From Lentilactobacillus kefiri (GTDB lineage: Bacteria > Bacillota > Bacilli > Lactobacillales > Lactobacillaceae), in contig NZ_BJVK01000008.1 of NCBI RefSeq assembly GCF_007989105.1, positions 1 to 64,000 on the forward strand: a stretch of DNA of 64,000 bases, read 5' to 3'. Positions 35,479 through 45,946 of the stretch are shown here, piece by piece. Position 1 is the stretch's first letter. Each line of letters opens with the position of its first letter. A program made the translations under genes and the position numbers. A model generated the notes under the pieces. It did not search any database, was not told where the DNA came from, and saw only the letters and a list, made by a program, of their open reading frames with translations.

Positions 35479-37697
35479 GACAATGCCCCTTTCCAAATAC
35501 CAAACGCTTTATCAACATCAATATCAAAGTAACCATCGTTGGCTTGGACAAATAGGTGATTGTCATCGACTACCTTTCCAAGCTTTTGTGCGTCATTTCC
35601 AACTAATTGTTCAAATTCGGCTTGCTTTTCTTGTGGTACTGAAACAATGAATCTTGATTGACTTTCGGAGAAGAAGTCGGCGACGGTTAAGTCGGCGGTC
35701 AAATCAACTCCGAGTTGATTGCCAAATGTACTTTCGGCAATGGCTGTAATTAAGCCACCTTCGGAAATATCATGAGCTGAGTTCAATAACTTTTGTTGAA
35801 TAGCAGCAGTTACTAATTTTTGAATTTTAACTTCATAATCTAAATCAAAATCGAAGAGCTTGCCGGAAATGTTACCGGTTTGCATCTTTTGAATCTGTGA
35901 ACCATTGAAACCTGGTTCAGTCTTGCCGACAACGTAAACTGCGTCGCCAGCGTGCTTAAAGTCTTGAGTCGTAATGTGATCCAAGCCCTTGATTAAACCA
36001 ACCATGCCGACCATTGGGGTTGGGTAGATTGGAATATTATCGTATTCGTTGTTCAATGAAACATTTCCGGAAATAACCGGTGCTTCAAATTTTTCACAAG
36101 CCTCTGTCATTCCCATAACTGCTTGATCCAATTCATAAAATTGATCAGGCTTTTCAGGGTTACCAAAGTTCAGGCAGTCGGTAATTCCCAGTGGAACAGC
36201 TCCTGATGCTACAATGTTTCGAGCCGCTTCAGCAACTGCCATGGCGCCGCCTTCTCGAGGGTTCAAGTAAAGGTAACGACCATTCACATCCGTTGTGATT
36301 GCCAAAGCTTTGTCATGATGACGAACCCGGACAACGGCTGCATCTGAACCAGGTGCAACAATGGTGTTGGTCTGAACCTGAGTATCATATGTTTCATAGA
36401 TACTTTCTTTGGAAGCAATTGTTAATTGACTCAACATTTCTTTTAAAGTTTCGGTTGGGTTGGTGATTTTTGGTTGATACTGGTTTGTATCAACATTCTT
36501 TAAATGTTCAGGCATTTCTGATTCACGGTGATAAACAGGTGCTTGTGATGCTAATGAATCAACTGGAACATCTGCAACCAATTTACCGTGATGCATGAGC
36601 TTATAATTATGACCTTCAGTCACATGACCAATGACAACGGCATTAACACCATGGTCAGCGAAGACTTTTAATACTTCATCTTCGTGACCGGCTTTAACAC
36701 ATAAGAGCATCCGTTCCTGAGATTCGGAAAGCATTAATTCAAATGCAGACATTCCGGCTTCACGTTGAGGAACGAGATCGAGGTTAAGTTCCATCCCGTT
36801 TCCACCAGCTTTGGAACCCATTTCTGCAGATGATGAAACCAGTCCGGCAGCACCCATATCTTGGATACCAACTAAAGAATCGGAATGATTATTGATAACA
36901 TCCAAGCAGCCTTCCATTACTAGTTTTTCTTCGAATGGATCACCTACTTGAACAGCTGAACGTTGGCTTTCGTGTTCTGAATCAAATTGGAATGAAGCAA
37001 ATGATGCACCGTTAATACCATCACGGCCGGTTTTATGACCAACGTAGATAATACTGTTGCCGACACCGGCAGCGGCACCAACTTCAATCTTATCCAAATC
37101 CATCAAACCAACAGACATCACGTTGACCAATGGGTTATGAGCATATGCATCGTCAAATGCGGTATCACCACCAACAGTTGGAATTCCGATACAGTTACCG
37201 TAAGCACTGATACCAGCAACAATTTGCTGAATGAAGTATTTGTCGGCATCTGTCTTAGGTTCGGCAAATCTCAAGCTGTCCATGCTGGCAATTGGACGGG
37301 CACCCATTGAGAAGATGTCCCGCAAAATACCACCAACACCGGTTGTTGCGCCTTGGAAAGGTTCAACGGCAGATGGATGATTATGACTTTCGGCCTTGAA
37401 TACAACACCTTGGTTGTCACCAATGTCAATGATTCCGGCACCTTCACCGGGACCTTTAACAACGTGCTTACCCTTGGTAAAGAACTTTTTGAGAACCGGC
37501 TTGGAATTCTTGTAAGAACAATGTTCACTCCACATTCCTGAGAACAAACCAACTTCGGTATAGTTGGGAAGTCGATGTAAAACATCATCTTTGATTAATC
37601 CATATTCGTGATCAGTCAAGCCCATTGATTTGTAAAGCTTGTTGTCGCGGATTTGTTCTGGTGTGGCTTCGGTTGTTTGATCCATTACACTATTCAT
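35463..37697 (-). CDS. purL: FGAM synthase, large subunit
   Basis: A 744-residue ATP-dependent amidotransferase subunit of the small-PurL type, which needs PurQ and PurS. Blocks seen include [18 protein letters not shown] (about 48-65), [15 protein letters not shown] and GGDTAFDD. The start is the ATG behind GAGGGGTTATTT; 27 upstream in-frame codons lie inside purQ. It overlaps purQ by 8 bases. Its initiation region (GAGGGG-TATTT-ATGAA with one shifted base) is also similar to the sequence complemented by the candidate small RNAs at 4161-4506. Confidence 0.96.
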   Translation of the reverse strand: MNSVMDQTTEATPEQIRDNKLYKSMGLTDHEYGLIKDDVLHRLPNYTEVGLFSGMWSEHCSYKNSKPVLKKFFTKGKHVVKGPGEGAGIIDIGDNQGVVFKAESHNHPSAVEPFQGATTGVGGILRDIFSMGARPIASMDSLRFAEPKTDADKYFIQQIVAGISAYGNCIGIPTVGGDTAFDDAYAHNPLVNVMSVGLMDLDKIEVGAAAGVGNSIIYVGHKTGRDGINGASFASFQFDSEHESQRSAVQVGDPFEEKLVMEGCLDVINNHSDSLVGIQDMGAAGLVSSSAEMGSKAGGNGMELNLDLVPQREAGMSAFELMLSESQERMLLCVKAGHEDEVLKVFADHGVNAVVIGHVTEGHNYKLMHHGKLVADVPVDSLASQAPVYHRESEMPEHLKNVDTNQYQPKITNPTETLKEMLSQLTIASKESIYETYDTQVQTNTIVAPGSDAAVVRVRHHDKALAITTDVNGRYLYLNPREGGAMAVAEAARNIVASGAVPLGITDCLNFGNPEKPDQFYELDQAVMGMTEACEKFEAPVISGNVSLNNEYDNIPIYPTPMVGMVGLIKGLDHITTQDFKHAGDAVYVVGKTEPGFNGSQIQKMQTGNISGKLFDFDLDYEVKIQKLVTAAIQQKLLNSAHDISEGGLITAIAESTFGNQLGVDLTADLTVADFFSESQSRFIVSVPQEKQAEFEQLVGNDAQKLGKVVDDNHLFVQANDGYFDIDVDKAFGIWKGALSCRLK

Positions 37698-38373
37698 AAA
37701 TAACCCCTCGACTCTTAATGTGATTGACGATTGATTGGAAAACTCCTTTACCATCGTCGGAACCAAGTACTGCTTCAACAGCTCGTTCAGGATGAGGCAT
37801 CATTCCAAGCACGTTTCCCTGCTTATTAATGATACCGGCAATATTATCAATACTTCCGTTAGGATTGCTGTCATATTTGAAGACAATTTGATCATTGGCA
37901 ATCAATTCACGCAATGTATCCTGATCACAGTAATAATTACCGTCACCATGCGCAATCGGCAGGTTGATCATTTGGCCTTCCTGGTATTCGGAACTAAACA
38001 TTGAATGATTATTATTAACAACTAATGGTTCTGTCTTGCAGATAAACTTAGCTGAAACATTTTTCTGCAGGCTGCCGGGAAGTAATCCCGCTTCAGTCAG
38101 AATTTGAAATCCGTTGCAAATTCCAAGAACTGGTTTGCCGCTTTTGGCGAATTCCTGTAAATCAGGAATAATTGGTGAGAAGCGGGCAATCGCACCACTT
38201 CTTAGATAATCGCCATAAGAGAAACCGCCGGGAATAAGTACGGCGTCAAAACCTTCGAGTGTGTTCTTCTTATAAGAAACCAGTTCGACATCTTCTTTGA
38301 TGATGTCTTTAATTGCGTTATATAAATCCATTTCGCAATTTGATCCTGGAAATGCAAGGACGGCAAATTTCAT
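37690..38373 (-). CDS. purQ: FGAM synthase, glutaminase subunit
   Basis: A 227-residue class I glutamine amidotransferase providing ammonia to PurL. The triad is Cys86 in GICNGFQIL, and His and Glu in MPHPERAVE near residue 196. [16 protein letters not shown] (48-63) is the oxyanion-side block. It overlaps purS by four bases, forming the tightly coupled purS-Q-L set. Confidence 0.97.
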   Translation of the reverse strand: MKFAVLAFPGSNCEMDLYNAIKDIIKEDVELVSYKKNTLEGFDAVLIPGGFSYGDYLRSGAIARFSPIIPDLQEFAKSGKPVLGICNGFQILTEAGLLPGSLQKNVSAKFICKTEPLVVNNNHSMFSSEYQEGQMINLPIAHGDGNYYCDQDTLRELIANDQIVFKYDSNPNGSIDNIAGIINKQGNVLGMMPHPERAVEAVLGSDDGKGVFQSIVNHIKSRGVIYE

Positions 38374-38633
38374 TGAGCAGCCTCCGTTTCTTCAATCTCG
38401 TAGTGATAATTTTCCATGTTGTAATTGGCGAGGAGCTTGTCACAAATTTCGTTAATTTCTTTGTCGAGCTCATCTTTTGATTTGCCGTCAGCAACGGTTA
38501 ATTCAAAATACTTGCCAAGCTTAACGTCTTCAACGTTGTCATAACCCAAACGCTTAAGAGCCTTGTGAACTGCTTCTGCTTCAGGGTTTAAAATTGATTT
38601 TTTGTAATTAACATAAACTTTTGCAAGAGCCAT
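38370..38633 (-). CDS. purS: FGAM synthase, PurS subunit
   Basis: An 87-residue bridging subunit of the PurS-PurQ-PurL complex. The family pattern [21 protein letters not shown] (split at Lys) opens the protein, and [12 protein letters not shown] follows. It shares one base with the purC stop and four with the purQ start. Confidence 0.95.
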   Translation of the reverse strand: MALAKVYVNYKKSILNPEAEAVHKALKRLGYDNVEDVKLGKYFELTVADGKSKDELDKEINEICDKLLANYNMENYHYEIEETEAAQ

Positions 38634-39364
38634 TATTTAACGTCCTCCACTTTTTCCAAACGACCAAGAATTTCTTTATAAACAGGGACCAAAGCGCCAA
38701 GGCCTTTTCTGAAGACATCTTTGTCGAGTGACTTTTTAGTGTCACGGTCAATCAAACGGCAGCTGTCTGGAGAAATTTCATCGGCTAAGATTAATTCGTT
38801 GTCGGAATCAATTCCAAATTCAACTTTGAAGTCAACCAGGTCAATATTCATTTCGGAGAAGATTTCCTTGAGACGGTCATTAACCTTCAAGGCAATTGCT
38901 CGCATCTTGTTCATTTGATTTTCAGTTGCAACATTCAATGCTTCAGCTTGGAAATCATTGATGAATGGGTCGTCCAGTTCATCACTCTTAAAGAAGAATT
39001 CTTGAACCGGCTTGTCGAACTTCATTAAATGCTTAACAGCGAATTTCTTTTCAAAACTTCCTGAAGCAAAGTTACGGACAACTGTTTCAAGTGGAATGAT
39101 CTTAACGCGTTTAACTAATTGATTGTTTGAATCGATTTGTTTGATGAAGTGATTCTTAATGCCGTGGTTGGCAAGGTCTTTAAAGATCAAAGATGAAATT
39201 TCACAGTTGGTTTGGCCTTTACCTTCCATCTGAACCTTCTTCTTACCATTGAATGCGGTAACTTGGTCCATGTAGTGAACCCACATTGTGTTAGGCTCGT
39301 TAGTTGTGTACATTTCCTTAGCTTTACCTTTATACAACAAATCTTTTTTAACAATTTCAGTCAT
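38633..39364 (-). CDS. purC: SAICAR synthetase
   Basis: A 243-residue ATP-dependent ligase joining CAIR and aspartate. Signature blocks are LLYKGKAKEMY (residues 9-19), VVRNFASGSF (about 95-104) and LADEISPDSCRLID (about 192-205). It begins one base after the purK stop with GGGAGAAAAT ahead. It is third gene of the operon. Confidence 0.97.
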   Translation of the reverse strand: MTEIVKKDLLYKGKAKEMYTTNEPNTMWVHYMDQVTAFNGKKKVQMEGKGQTNCEISSLIFKDLANHGIKNHFIKQIDSNNQLVKRVKIIPLETVVRNFASGSFEKKFAVKHLMKFDKPVQEFFFKSDELDDPFINDFQAEALNVATENQMNKMRAIALKVNDRLKEIFSEMNIDLVDFKVEFGIDSDNELILADEISPDSCRLIDRDTKKSLDKDVFRKGLGALVPVYKEILGRLEKVEDVK

Positions 39365-39365
39365 T

Positions 39366-40499
39366 TTAATTTTCTCCCTTTAACATGTCTGTGGATTTCA
39401 GTAACTGGTCAATGTCGTCACCAACAACGGTAACGTGGCCCATCTTACGTTGTGGTCTAATTTCAGCCTTACCATAATCATGGAAATGCCACTCTGGATG
39501 TTCCGTAAGCAGCTTGCGGGCAAGGGTTAAATCCGTTCCTAACAGGTTACGCATAACTGCGGGCTTTTCTTGAACAATTTCAGGAATTGGTAAACCGCAG
39601 ATACTTCTTATGTGAGCTTCAAATTGAGAAATGTTGCAGGCTTCGATCGTGTAATGACCGGAGTTATGTGGACGAGGTGCAAGTTCGTTAACCATGACAT
39701 CTTTATCATCAATAACGAAAAGTTCAATTCCAAGGACCCCGTATAAATCAAGCCGGTTGGCAATCGTTTCAGCATATTGCTTGGCTTTGGCATGAACCGT
39801 CTTGGAAAATCTTCCAGGTGCAATGGTTGTGTGAAGGATATGATTCTTATGACGATTTTCAACAAGTGGGAAAGTAATAACCTTGCCATTCAAATCGCGG
39901 GTAACCATCACAGATGCTTCGGCAATGAAGTCCTGACGAGCTTCCAAAATACATTCGGTTTTGGAATATAATTCTGAAGCTTTTTCAATATCAGCATCGG
40001 AGTTGATGTCCACCTGACCATGACCGTCATAACCGCCGGAAACGGTTTTTAGAATGGCGGGATAACCAACTTTTTCAATTGCGGCCTTTAATGAATCTTC
40101 GTCGGTAACCGCTGCAAAATTGGTAACCGGAATTCCACAATCTTTAATGAAGTTCTTTTCGTTTAACCGTTGGCCGGTAATGTGAAGTAAATGAACACCT
40201 TGTGGAAGTTCGGCAACCTTTTTAGCTTTGAGCAGTGAATTCTCATCAACGTTTTCAAACTCATAAGTTAAAACATCACTTTTTTCTGCCAGTTTCATTA
40301 ATGAATCAACATCATCATATTCAGCGACAATTTGGAAATCGGCCACCTGATCTGCAGGTGCTTGCGGCGTTGGATCAAGAATACCAACGTGATATCCCAT
40401 TGATTTGGCAATCAATGCCATCATCTGTCCAAGCTGACCACCACCGACAATTCCAATCGTGGCTGGTGGCAAAATTGTTTTAATCGAACTGCTGCTCAC
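39366..40499 (-). CDS. purK: N5-CAIR synthetase (ATPase subunit)
   Basis: A 377-residue ATP-grasp enzyme carboxylating AIR with bicarbonate. [14 protein letters not shown] lies near the N-terminus, YEFENVD and GGYDGHGQ mark the ATP-grasp core, and [16 protein letters not shown] is the C-terminal family signature. The start is GTG at 40499, nine bases behind GGAGG and overlapping purE by 20 bases; an in-frame ATG further upstream would lie deep inside purE. Confidence 0.95.
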   Translation of the reverse strand: MSSSSIKTILPPATIGIVGGGQLGQMMALIAKSMGYHVGILDPTPQAPADQVADFQIVAEYDDVDSLMKLAEKSDVLTYEFENVDENSLLKAKKVAELPQGVHLLHITGQRLNEKNFIKDCGIPVTNFAAVTDEDSLKAAIEKVGYPAILKTVSGGYDGHGQVDINSDADIEKASELYSKTECILEARQDFIAEASVMVTRDLNGKVITFPLVENRHKNHILHTTIAPGRFSKTVHAKAKQYAETIANRLDLYGVLGIELFVIDDKDVMVNELAPRPHNSGHYTIEACNISQFEAHIRSICGLPIPEIVQEKPAVMRNLLGTDLTLARKLLTEHPEWHFHDYGKAEIRPQRKMGHVTVVGDDIDQLLKSTDMLKGEN

Positions 40500-40968
40500 T
40501 GTTTTTGGCCTCCACTCTTTGTTTTTCCTTGAGATCGGCAAGCTTCTTGGCAACCGCCGGATCAGTTACCCCAATAATTTGAGCTGCCAGTAAAGCGGCG
40601 TTTTTAGCACCAGCTTCACCAATGCTGACTGTGGCAACCGGAGCGCCAAATGGCATTTGGACAATTGAGAGTAATGAATCAACACCATTTAATGTTCGTG
40701 TTTTCATCGGGCAGCCAATAACGGGAAGTGTCGTGTTTGCTGCAATCATTCCTGGTAAATGGGCGGCACCGCCAGCTCCTGCAATGATTACTTTCAATCC
40801 CTTGTCACGAGCCGTCTTGCCAAATTCTTGAAGTTCATCAGGCATCCGATGTGCTGAGATAACGTGCTTCTCATAAGGGATCCCAAGACTTTCAAGTTGT
40901 TCACAAGCCAGCTTCATTGTTGGCCAATCAGATATTGATCCCATTGCTACGCCGACAGCGTTTGCCAT
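40480..40968 (-). CDS. purE: N5-CAIR mutase
   Basis: A 162-residue class I Pur[13 protein letters not shown] (residues 7-18) is the substrate loop, SAHRMPDE carries the catalytic His, and [11 protein letters not shown] lines the CO2 pocket. ATG at 40968 behind AAAGGTGAG is preferred over a GTG three codons upstream. It is first gene of the eleven-gene pur operon and lies directly below the PurBox promoter. Confidence 0.96.
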   Translation of the reverse strand: MANAVGVAMGSISDWPTMKLACEQLESLGIPYEKHVISAHRMPDELQEFGKTARDKGLKVIIAGAGGAAHLPGMIAANTTLPVIGCPMKTRTLNGVDSLLSIVQMPFGAPVATVSIGEAGAKNAALLAAQIIGVTDPAVAKKLADLKEKQRVEAKNSEQQFD

Positions 40969-41005
40969 TCCAACCACTCACCTTTTCAATTTATTTAGTG
41001 TCTAC

Positions 41006-41050
41006 AATATACTTGACATCATAATGGAAGTCAACGTTAATGTTCGTGTT
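41006..41050 (-). promoter_or_regulatory. Purine operon promoter with PurBox
   Basis: On the minus strand TTGACT (41034-41029), 17 bp, TATATT (41011-41006) form a near-consensus promoter. Immediately upstream is ACACGAACATT (about 41049-41039), matching the core CGAACAWT of the PurR PurBox. The position just upstream of the -35 fits activation as known for lactococcal PurR. Only one half-box is evident. Confidence 0.75.
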
Positions 41051-41234
41051 TAAAACGATATATGCCACTTTTTACGTAATTTTTTTAATTAATTTCCGTA
41101 TTTTAATCGTTTTGTCTTTAAACTGTTATGATTTTTTTATGATAATTCGGTATTTGACCAATTTCATCTTTCCCAGTCAGTGGGTTGAACATGTTATGAT
41201 TAATGTATCGATGAGTTTAATTGGAGGAATACAA

Positions 41235-42212
41235 ATGAAATTTAGAACGCTTGGTAAAACAGGTTTTAAAATCAGTGAAGTTTCTTTAGGTACTTGGCAG
41301 CTTGGTGGAAAATGGGGGACTCCATTTGACCCGAAAGATGCTCGGGATACACTTCAAGAAGCTTATGATCGTGGTGTTAACTTCTTCGATACAGCAGATG
41401 GGTATCAAGATGGCCAAAGTGAAAAGGCGGTTGGTGAATTCGTTCAGAAACATCCAGATGTTCACTACACAACCAAGATTGGTCGAAAAGAAATGCCTCT
41501 GGACCTCAAGCATTTCGATCCTGCCCACGTTGATCGCTACGTTGATGAATCACTGCAAAATATGGGTGTCGATTCCTTGGATATGGTTCTTCTCCACTGT
41601 CCACCAATGATGAATTACTACATGCCGGAAACTTTCTTTGAACTGGACAAGTTGAAAAAAGCCGGCAAGATTAAGAATTATGGTGTCAGTGTCGAACGGG
41701 TTGAAGAAGGAATCAAAGCTTTAAGCTATGATATTTCAGCTGTTGAAATTATCTTCAATATGTTCCGCTTACGTCCAGCCAACCTCTTCTTCGATTTAGC
41801 CAAGAAGAACAATGTCGGCATTTTGGCTCGGGTTCCCCTTGCCAGTGGGCTTTTGACCGGTAAGTACACCGCCGATACCAAATTTGCTCCCGAAGACCAC
41901 AGAACAACCAACCGTCACGGAGAACAATTTGATAAGGGTGAAACTTTCTCCGGTGTTGATTACCTGACTGGTGTTAAAGCTGCAAATGAATTAAAGCAAC
42001 GCCTTGGGACAGATAATCTTGCTGCAATGGCTTTACGTTTTATCCTAATGTATGATGCTGTCTCAGCAGTCATCCCCGGTGCAAGCAATCCAACTCAAAT
42101 CGAACGGAACACAACGGCTGCCGACTTGCCAGCTTTAACTGACGAGCAAATGCAGATTGTCCGCAACGTTTACGACAAATACATTAAGAACCCGGTCGAT
42201 TATCTCTGGTAA
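41235..42212 (+). CDS. Aldo/keto reductase (AKR11/12-like, general stress type)
   Basis: A 325-residue oxidoreductase. The start is the ATG behind TTGGAGGAATACAA; 65 upstream in-frame codons lie in AT-rich promoter sequence. Opening FRTLGKTGFKISEVSLGTWQLGG and NFFDTADGYQDGQSE give Asp and Tyr of the tetrad. Lys is in TTKIGRK and His in VLLHCPP. The YhdN/GSP69-like proteins of this group reduce aldehydes and are stress-induced in Bacillus. It is divergent from the purine operon and probably has its own promoter near 41150-41220. Confidence 0.9.
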   Translation: MKFRTLGKTGFKISEVSLGTWQLGGKWGTPFDPKDARDTLQEAYDRGVNFFDTADGYQDGQSEKAVGEFVQKHPDVHYTTKIGRKEMPLDLKHFDPAHVDRYVDESLQNMGVDSLDMVLLHCPPMMNYYMPETFFELDKLKKAGKIKNYGVSVERVEEGIKALSYDISAVEIIFNMFRLRPANLFFDLAKKNNVGILARVPLASGLLTGKYTADTKFAPEDHRTTNRHGEQFDKGETFSGVDYLTGVKAANELKQRLGTDNLAAMALRFILMYDAVSAVIPGASNPTQIERNTTAADLPALTDEQMQIVRNVYDKYIKNPVDYLW

Positions 42213-42236
42213 TCACCCCGATTCAAACTAAGTTAT

Positions 42237-42278
42237 AAAAAAAGGCTCATCAACTTAAATAATTGATGAGTCTTTTTT
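42237..42278 (+). terminator. Rho-independent terminator
   Basis: AAAGGCTCATCAA/TTGATGAGTCTTT stem with T-run, ending the aldo/keto reductase gene. Confidence 0.88.
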
Positions 42279-42301
42279 CGATCAGTTATGCGATAATATC
42301 C

Positions 42302-42342
42302 AAAAAAGGTTCCGGAGCAATCAATGCTTCGAAACCTTTTTA
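42302..42342 (-). terminator. Rho-independent terminator
   Basis: AAAAAGGTTTCGAAGC/GCTCCGGAACCTTTTTT on the minus strand, ending the metal-homeostasis operon. Confidence 0.85.
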
Positions 42343-42364
42343 CATACACAATGTTCATTTAAGA

Positions 42365-42913
42365 CTAGTCTTCGTCGTCTTCTTCATCCAAGCCTTCACG
42401 TGGTGTATTGCCAAGTAAAGCCTGAAGTCTGGCAATGTTATGGTTGTTATCCCGTAACAAACCAATTAAATGCTGAGCCAGAACTGGACGGTCTTCTTTG
42501 TCCGCCAATTTGATGGCACGGGTGACAAACATGTTCTCAGTATCATAATCATGAACCAAGTCGTTAATGATCCATTCTGCAGATTCATACTTGTTTTGAC
42601 CATTTTCTTCGAGCATGGCGTATTCGCCAAATTCTTTTTGGGTACTTGGGGTTACTAAGGCTTCGTCAATTAAGACTGCGCCCAAAGCATCCTTTTGAGC
42701 ATATGCCTGGTGCAACAGTTTGCCGAATAAATCTTTCAGCTGTTCAGCCTGCATCCCTTTGACATACCACTTAGCCATCTGGAGCTTGTCTGATAATACG
42801 ACCAAATTGGAAACGATATGACCAGTCATGGCACCGGCAGTTGGCGTGTGATGATCAATATCTGCTTGCTTTACTTCTGCTTCAAATAATTGTTCTGGAG
42901 TTGCTGTTGTCAT
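42365..42913 (-). CDS. Dps-like ferritin-fold protein
   Basis: A 182-residue protein predicted to be a four-helix ferritin-like bundle. The start is the ATG behind AGGTGAAGAAT. KLQMAKWYVKGMQAEQLK resembles the Dps first helix (AHWNVKG), and ESAEWIINDLVHDYDTENMFVTRAIKLADKEDRP the third. The canonical ferroxidase ligands are not all recognisable, and an acidic tail (DEEDDED) ends the protein. Such divergent Dps proteins are common in lactobacilli. It is the last gene after a metal chaperone and a metal P-type ATPase, suggesting a shared metal-stress role. Confidence 0.78.
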   Translation of the reverse strand: MTTATPEQLFEAEVKQADIDHHTPTAGAMTGHIVSNLVVLSDKLQMAKWYVKGMQAEQLKDLFGKLLHQAYAQKDALGAVLIDEALVTPSTQKEFGEYAMLEENGQNKYESAEWIINDLVHDYDTENMFVTRAIKLADKEDRPVLAQHLIGLLRDNNHNIARLQALLGNTPREGLDEEDDED

Positions 42914-42922
42914 ATTCTTCAC

Positions 42923-43144
42923 CTATTTCACTTTCATTGATTGAACTTCATAACCTAAATCAGTTACCGTATCCGACAGCTTGTCGGCAGAGATTTTGTC
43001 CCCATCGAAATCTGTCTTGACCTTGGCTGCATTGAACAACACTTTGACGTTTTCCACGCCATCCTGTTTTTCCAAAGCACCCTTGATCTTTTGCATGCAT
43101 GACGGGCATGATAATGCGTCTAATTGTAAAATTGCTTTACTCAT
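42923..43144 (-). CDS. Heavy-metal-associated (CopZ-like) chaperone
   Basis: A 73-residue HMA-fold protein with Cys13 and Cys16 in LSCPSCMQKI. The beta-alpha-beta-beta-alpha-beta pattern and ending VTDLGYEVQSM are typical. The first metal-site residue pattern lacks the usual MxC Met (Leu-Ser instead). GGAGG precedes the ATG. The P-type ATPase upstream has no HMA domain of its own, so this small protein may serve as its separate metal donor or sensor. Confidence 0.9.
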   Translation of the reverse strand: MSKAILQLDALSCPSCMQKIKGALEKQDGVENVKVLFNAAKVKTDFDGDKISADKLSDTVTDLGYEVQSMKVK

Positions 43145-43164
43145 ATTAATAACCTCCATCTCAT

Positions 43165-45084
43165 TTACTGTTTTAATGATAAATCGTATTCGTTTACAGA
43201 TAATTGATCTGCGTCAAGTTTTGGCATTTTCGGTCGATAATTAATTAATCTCATGGCATTGAAAATCACAACCAGAATACTTGCTTCATGGACAAACATC
43301 CCGCTGGCCATGTAAATAAAGCCGAGAATCAATCCGACCAGCAATGCGGCAACTGTTCCAATAGCAATGATGATATTTTCTTTGGTATTCATCACCGTCT
43401 TCTTGGACAAACCATATGCATGAATCAATTCATTAAATCCGGATGACATTAAGACAACATCGGACGTTTCAACCGCAACGTCGGTTCCACTGCCCATGGC
43501 AATCCCGATGTCAGCAGTTACCAATGACGGACTATCGTTGATTCCATCACCAACGAAGGCAACTTTGTGACCTTCCTGCTGGTACTTTTTAACATAGTCC
43601 ACTTTTTGTTCAGGCAATAATTCTGCATGAACTTCATCAATCCCAATTTGTTTGGCAACGGCATTAGCTGTCTGAAGGTTATCTCCAGTCAGCATCACCG
43701 TCTTCTTAATGCCCAGTGATTTAAGCTGTGCCAAGCTTTCTTTGACGCCCTGACGAATAACGTCCGAAATCCCAAAGATCGCTTGAACCTGACCATCAAA
43801 TGCAACAATCACAGTTGAGCTGCCCTGATTTTGAATGTTTTCCAAATCGCGATGCTGAATCGTTGTCAGATCAACTTGTTCATCATTCATCATCCTGAGA
43901 TTTCCAATCAAAACCTGGTGAGTATCAGCGTTGGCTTTCACGCCACGGCCTTTAACGGTATTGGCATCCGTTACTTTAACGGAATCAAAATCAATCTGAT
44001 GAGCATTGGTAAATGATACAACCGCCTGAGCCAATGGGTGATCGGACTGCTTTTCAACCGCGGCAGCAATCTGAAGTCCCAATTGATCGTTCGAATAATC
44101 TTTAATGGTAGTAACGGCGGTCTTACCTTCAGTTAACGTACCAGTCTTGTCAAAGACCAATGTATCAACGTTGGCAAAAGTATTCATCACTTCGCCACCC
44201 TTGATCAAGACACCATTCTTGGCACCATTCCCAATTCCGGCAACGTTTGAAACTGGGGCACCAATAACCAAAGCACCTGGGCATCCAAGTACCAGAACGG
44301 TAATCGCCAACCTAAAGTCTTTGGTAATTAACCCAACAATCAGGGCAATGATTAAAACGGCAGGTGTGTAGTAAGTGGCAAATTTATCAATAAACTTTTC
44401 TGCAGGTGACTTGGTATCTTGAGCATCTTCGACCAGTTCAACAATCTTACCGAAGGTTGTGTCATCCCCGACTTTGGTTGCCCGGACTTTGACCGTTCCA
44501 TTATCCAGAATGGTTCCAGAAAAGACTTGGTCGCCGGCTTTCTTAGTAACTAATTTGGATTCACCGGTAATACTGGCTTCGTTGATATGACCTGAGCCGT
44601 CAACAATTTCACCATCCACTGGGATTTGACCGCCGGCTTTAACCAAAACGACATCGTCAACGTCGACAAAATCAACGTCAGTTTTTTCCGTTTTACCGTC
44701 ATCATCAATCACCAAGGCGGTGGTTGGGGCCATCTCCGTCAGATCTTTAATTGAATGACGGGTTTTGGCCAGAGTCTTGTCTTCCAAAAAGGTTCCAAAT
44801 AAGAATAGAAAGGTCACAATTGCCGATTCGTTATACTCGCCAATGATGAAGGCACCAATAACGGCAATACTGACAAGTAACTCAATACTAATTGTCTTAA
44901 ACCGCAGTGCTGAAACTGCCCGTAGGACAATTGGGACTGCGGAAATGATTGAAGCGGCGATAAATGAAACTGTGTAAATCATATCGCTGTTAATCATTTT
45001 TCCTAGTAACCCAAGGCCAATCAGGATTGCGGTTACCAATGTAATTTGATTTGTATGTTGATTTATATATCGTTGAAATTTCAT
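43165..45084 (-). CDS. Heavy-metal P1B-type ATPase with CPG motif
   Basis: A 639-residue metal-exporting ATPase. The N-terminal HMA domain is absent; membrane helices start at residue 13. TGES (about 173-176), phosphorylation site DKTGTLTEG (Asp312), HP motif SDHPLAQ and GDGINDSPSL are all present, so it should be catalytically competent. The transmembrane metal site reads GCPGALVIG (268-270 CPG) instead of CPC, CPH or SPC, and the eighth-helix motif is HEASILVV rather than HEGxT. Metal specificity therefore cannot be assigned to Cu, Zn/Cd or Co with confidence. It is first gene of an operon with an HMA chaperone and a Dps-like protein. Confidence 0.9.
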   Translation of the reverse strand: MKFQRYINQHTNQITLVTAILIGLGLLGKMINSDMIYTVSFIAASIISAVPIVLRAVSALRFKTISIELLVSIAVIGAFIIGEYNESAIVTFLFLFGTFLEDKTLAKTRHSIKDLTEMAPTTALVIDDDGKTEKTDVDFVDVDDVVLVKAGGQIPVDGEIVDGSGHINEASITGESKLVTKKAGDQVFSGTILDNGTVKVRATKVGDDTTFGKIVELVEDAQDTKSPAEKFIDKFATYYTPAVLIIALIVGLITKDFRLAITVLVLGCPGALVIGAPVSNVAGIGNGAKNGVLIKGGEVMNTFANVDTLVFDKTGTLTEGKTAVTTIKDYSNDQLGLQIAAAVEKQSDHPLAQAVVSFTNAHQIDFDSVKVTDANTVKGRGVKANADTHQVLIGNLRMMNDEQVDLTTIQHRDLENIQNQGSSTVIVAFDGQVQAIFGISDVIRQGVKESLAQLKSLGIKKTVMLTGDNLQTANAVAKQIGIDEVHAELLPEQKVDYVKKYQQEGHKVAFVGDGINDSPSLVTADIGIAMGSGTDVAVETSDVVLMSSGFNELIHAYGLSKKTVMNTKENIIIAIGTVAALLVGLILGFIYMASGMFVHEASILVVIFNAMRLINYRPKMPKLDADQLSVNEYDLSLKQ

Positions 45085-45235
45085 AATTTCCCGCTCCGTT
45101 TCTTAATTTATGTCTTAATTATATGGAGAAAGCCGTGGTAAAGAATTGACCTGTATCAAGTTTTGAATTTTTCTTTTGCATTCCACCCTTATATCAACCA
45201 TAATTGAGTTAACAAGAGCAGAGGAGGATTCGAAA

Positions 45236-45868
45236 ATGAAAATTATCGTAATTGGTGCAACCGGACGAGTTGGCTCAAATGTTGTTGAAAAGCTGTCGAA
45301 AAGTCACAAAGACGAAGTGTACGCTGCTGCCCGTCATCCTGAAAAAGTTCCTGTTCATGATAACGTCACCCCATTTAAGTTGGATTTAAGTGATCACATG
45401 GATGATATCAAGGAAGCATTGCCAGAAGCCGATGCCATTATCTTTGCGGCCGGTTCCGGTGGTCGGGATTTGTTGAAGATTGACCTTCATGGTGCCGTTA
45501 AGACAATGGAAGCTGCGGAAGAAAAAGGCATTAACCGATTCATCATGCTGAGTTCCAAAGGTTCACTATCTCCTGACGAATTTGGTAATTCGCCATTGGA
45601 AAATTACCTGATCGCCAAATATTACGCAGATGAGTGGCTCATTCATAATACCCATTTGGATTACACAATCCTCCAGCCGACTGCCCTGGTTGAAAAAAGT
45701 GGTTCTGGAAAAGTCACGCTGGGATCATACAGCACCAACGAAAACAGTATCGATAATGTTGCCGATGTTCTGATCGGTCTTACTGAGAATCACGCTGGCG
45801 CTAAAGAAGTCATTGAGATGAGCACTGGAAACGAACCAATTCCGGATGCCATCAGCGATCTTAATTAA
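45236..45868 (+). CDS. NAD(P)-binding SDR-family oxidoreductase
   Basis: A 210-residue atypical SDR. KIIVIGATGRVGSNVVEKL is the dinucleotide loop. RFIMLSSKGS and YYADEWLIHNTHLDYTILQP carry the rest of the fold. It belongs to the same broad family as the 5634-6275 product but is not closely similar. GAGGAGGATTCGAAA precedes the ATG. It is divergent from the metal ATPase operon across 150 bases. Often annotated as a YwnB or NmrA-like stress protein; substrate unknown. Confidence 0.88.
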   Translation: MKIIVIGATGRVGSNVVEKLSKSHKDEVYAAARHPEKVPVHDNVTPFKLDLSDHMDDIKEALPEADAIIFAAGSGGRDLLKIDLHGAVKTMEAAEEKGINRFIMLSSKGSLSPDEFGNSPLENYLIAKYYADEWLIHNTHLDYTILQPTALVEKSGSGKVTLGSYSTNENSIDNVADVLIGLTENHAGAKEVIEMSTGNEPIPDAISDLN

Positions 45869-45891
45869 TATTTGAATAATCAATTTAAAAT

Positions 45892-45938
45892 AAAACCGGC
45901 CAAAGATAAAATAAGCTTTATCTTTGGTCGGTTTTTGC
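45892..45938. terminator. Bidirectional terminator
   Basis: AAAACCGGCCAAAGATAAA/TTTATCTTTGGTCGGTTTTT (near 45893-45911 and 45918-45937), shared by convergent genes. Confidence 0.9.
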
Positions 45939-45946
45939 ATACAAAA

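Noticed and set aside
41040-41234. N-terminal hydrophobic extension of the aldo/keto reductase
   Set aside because: The extension covers promoter sequence, and AGGAGG lies directly before the internal ATG that gives the family N-terminus.
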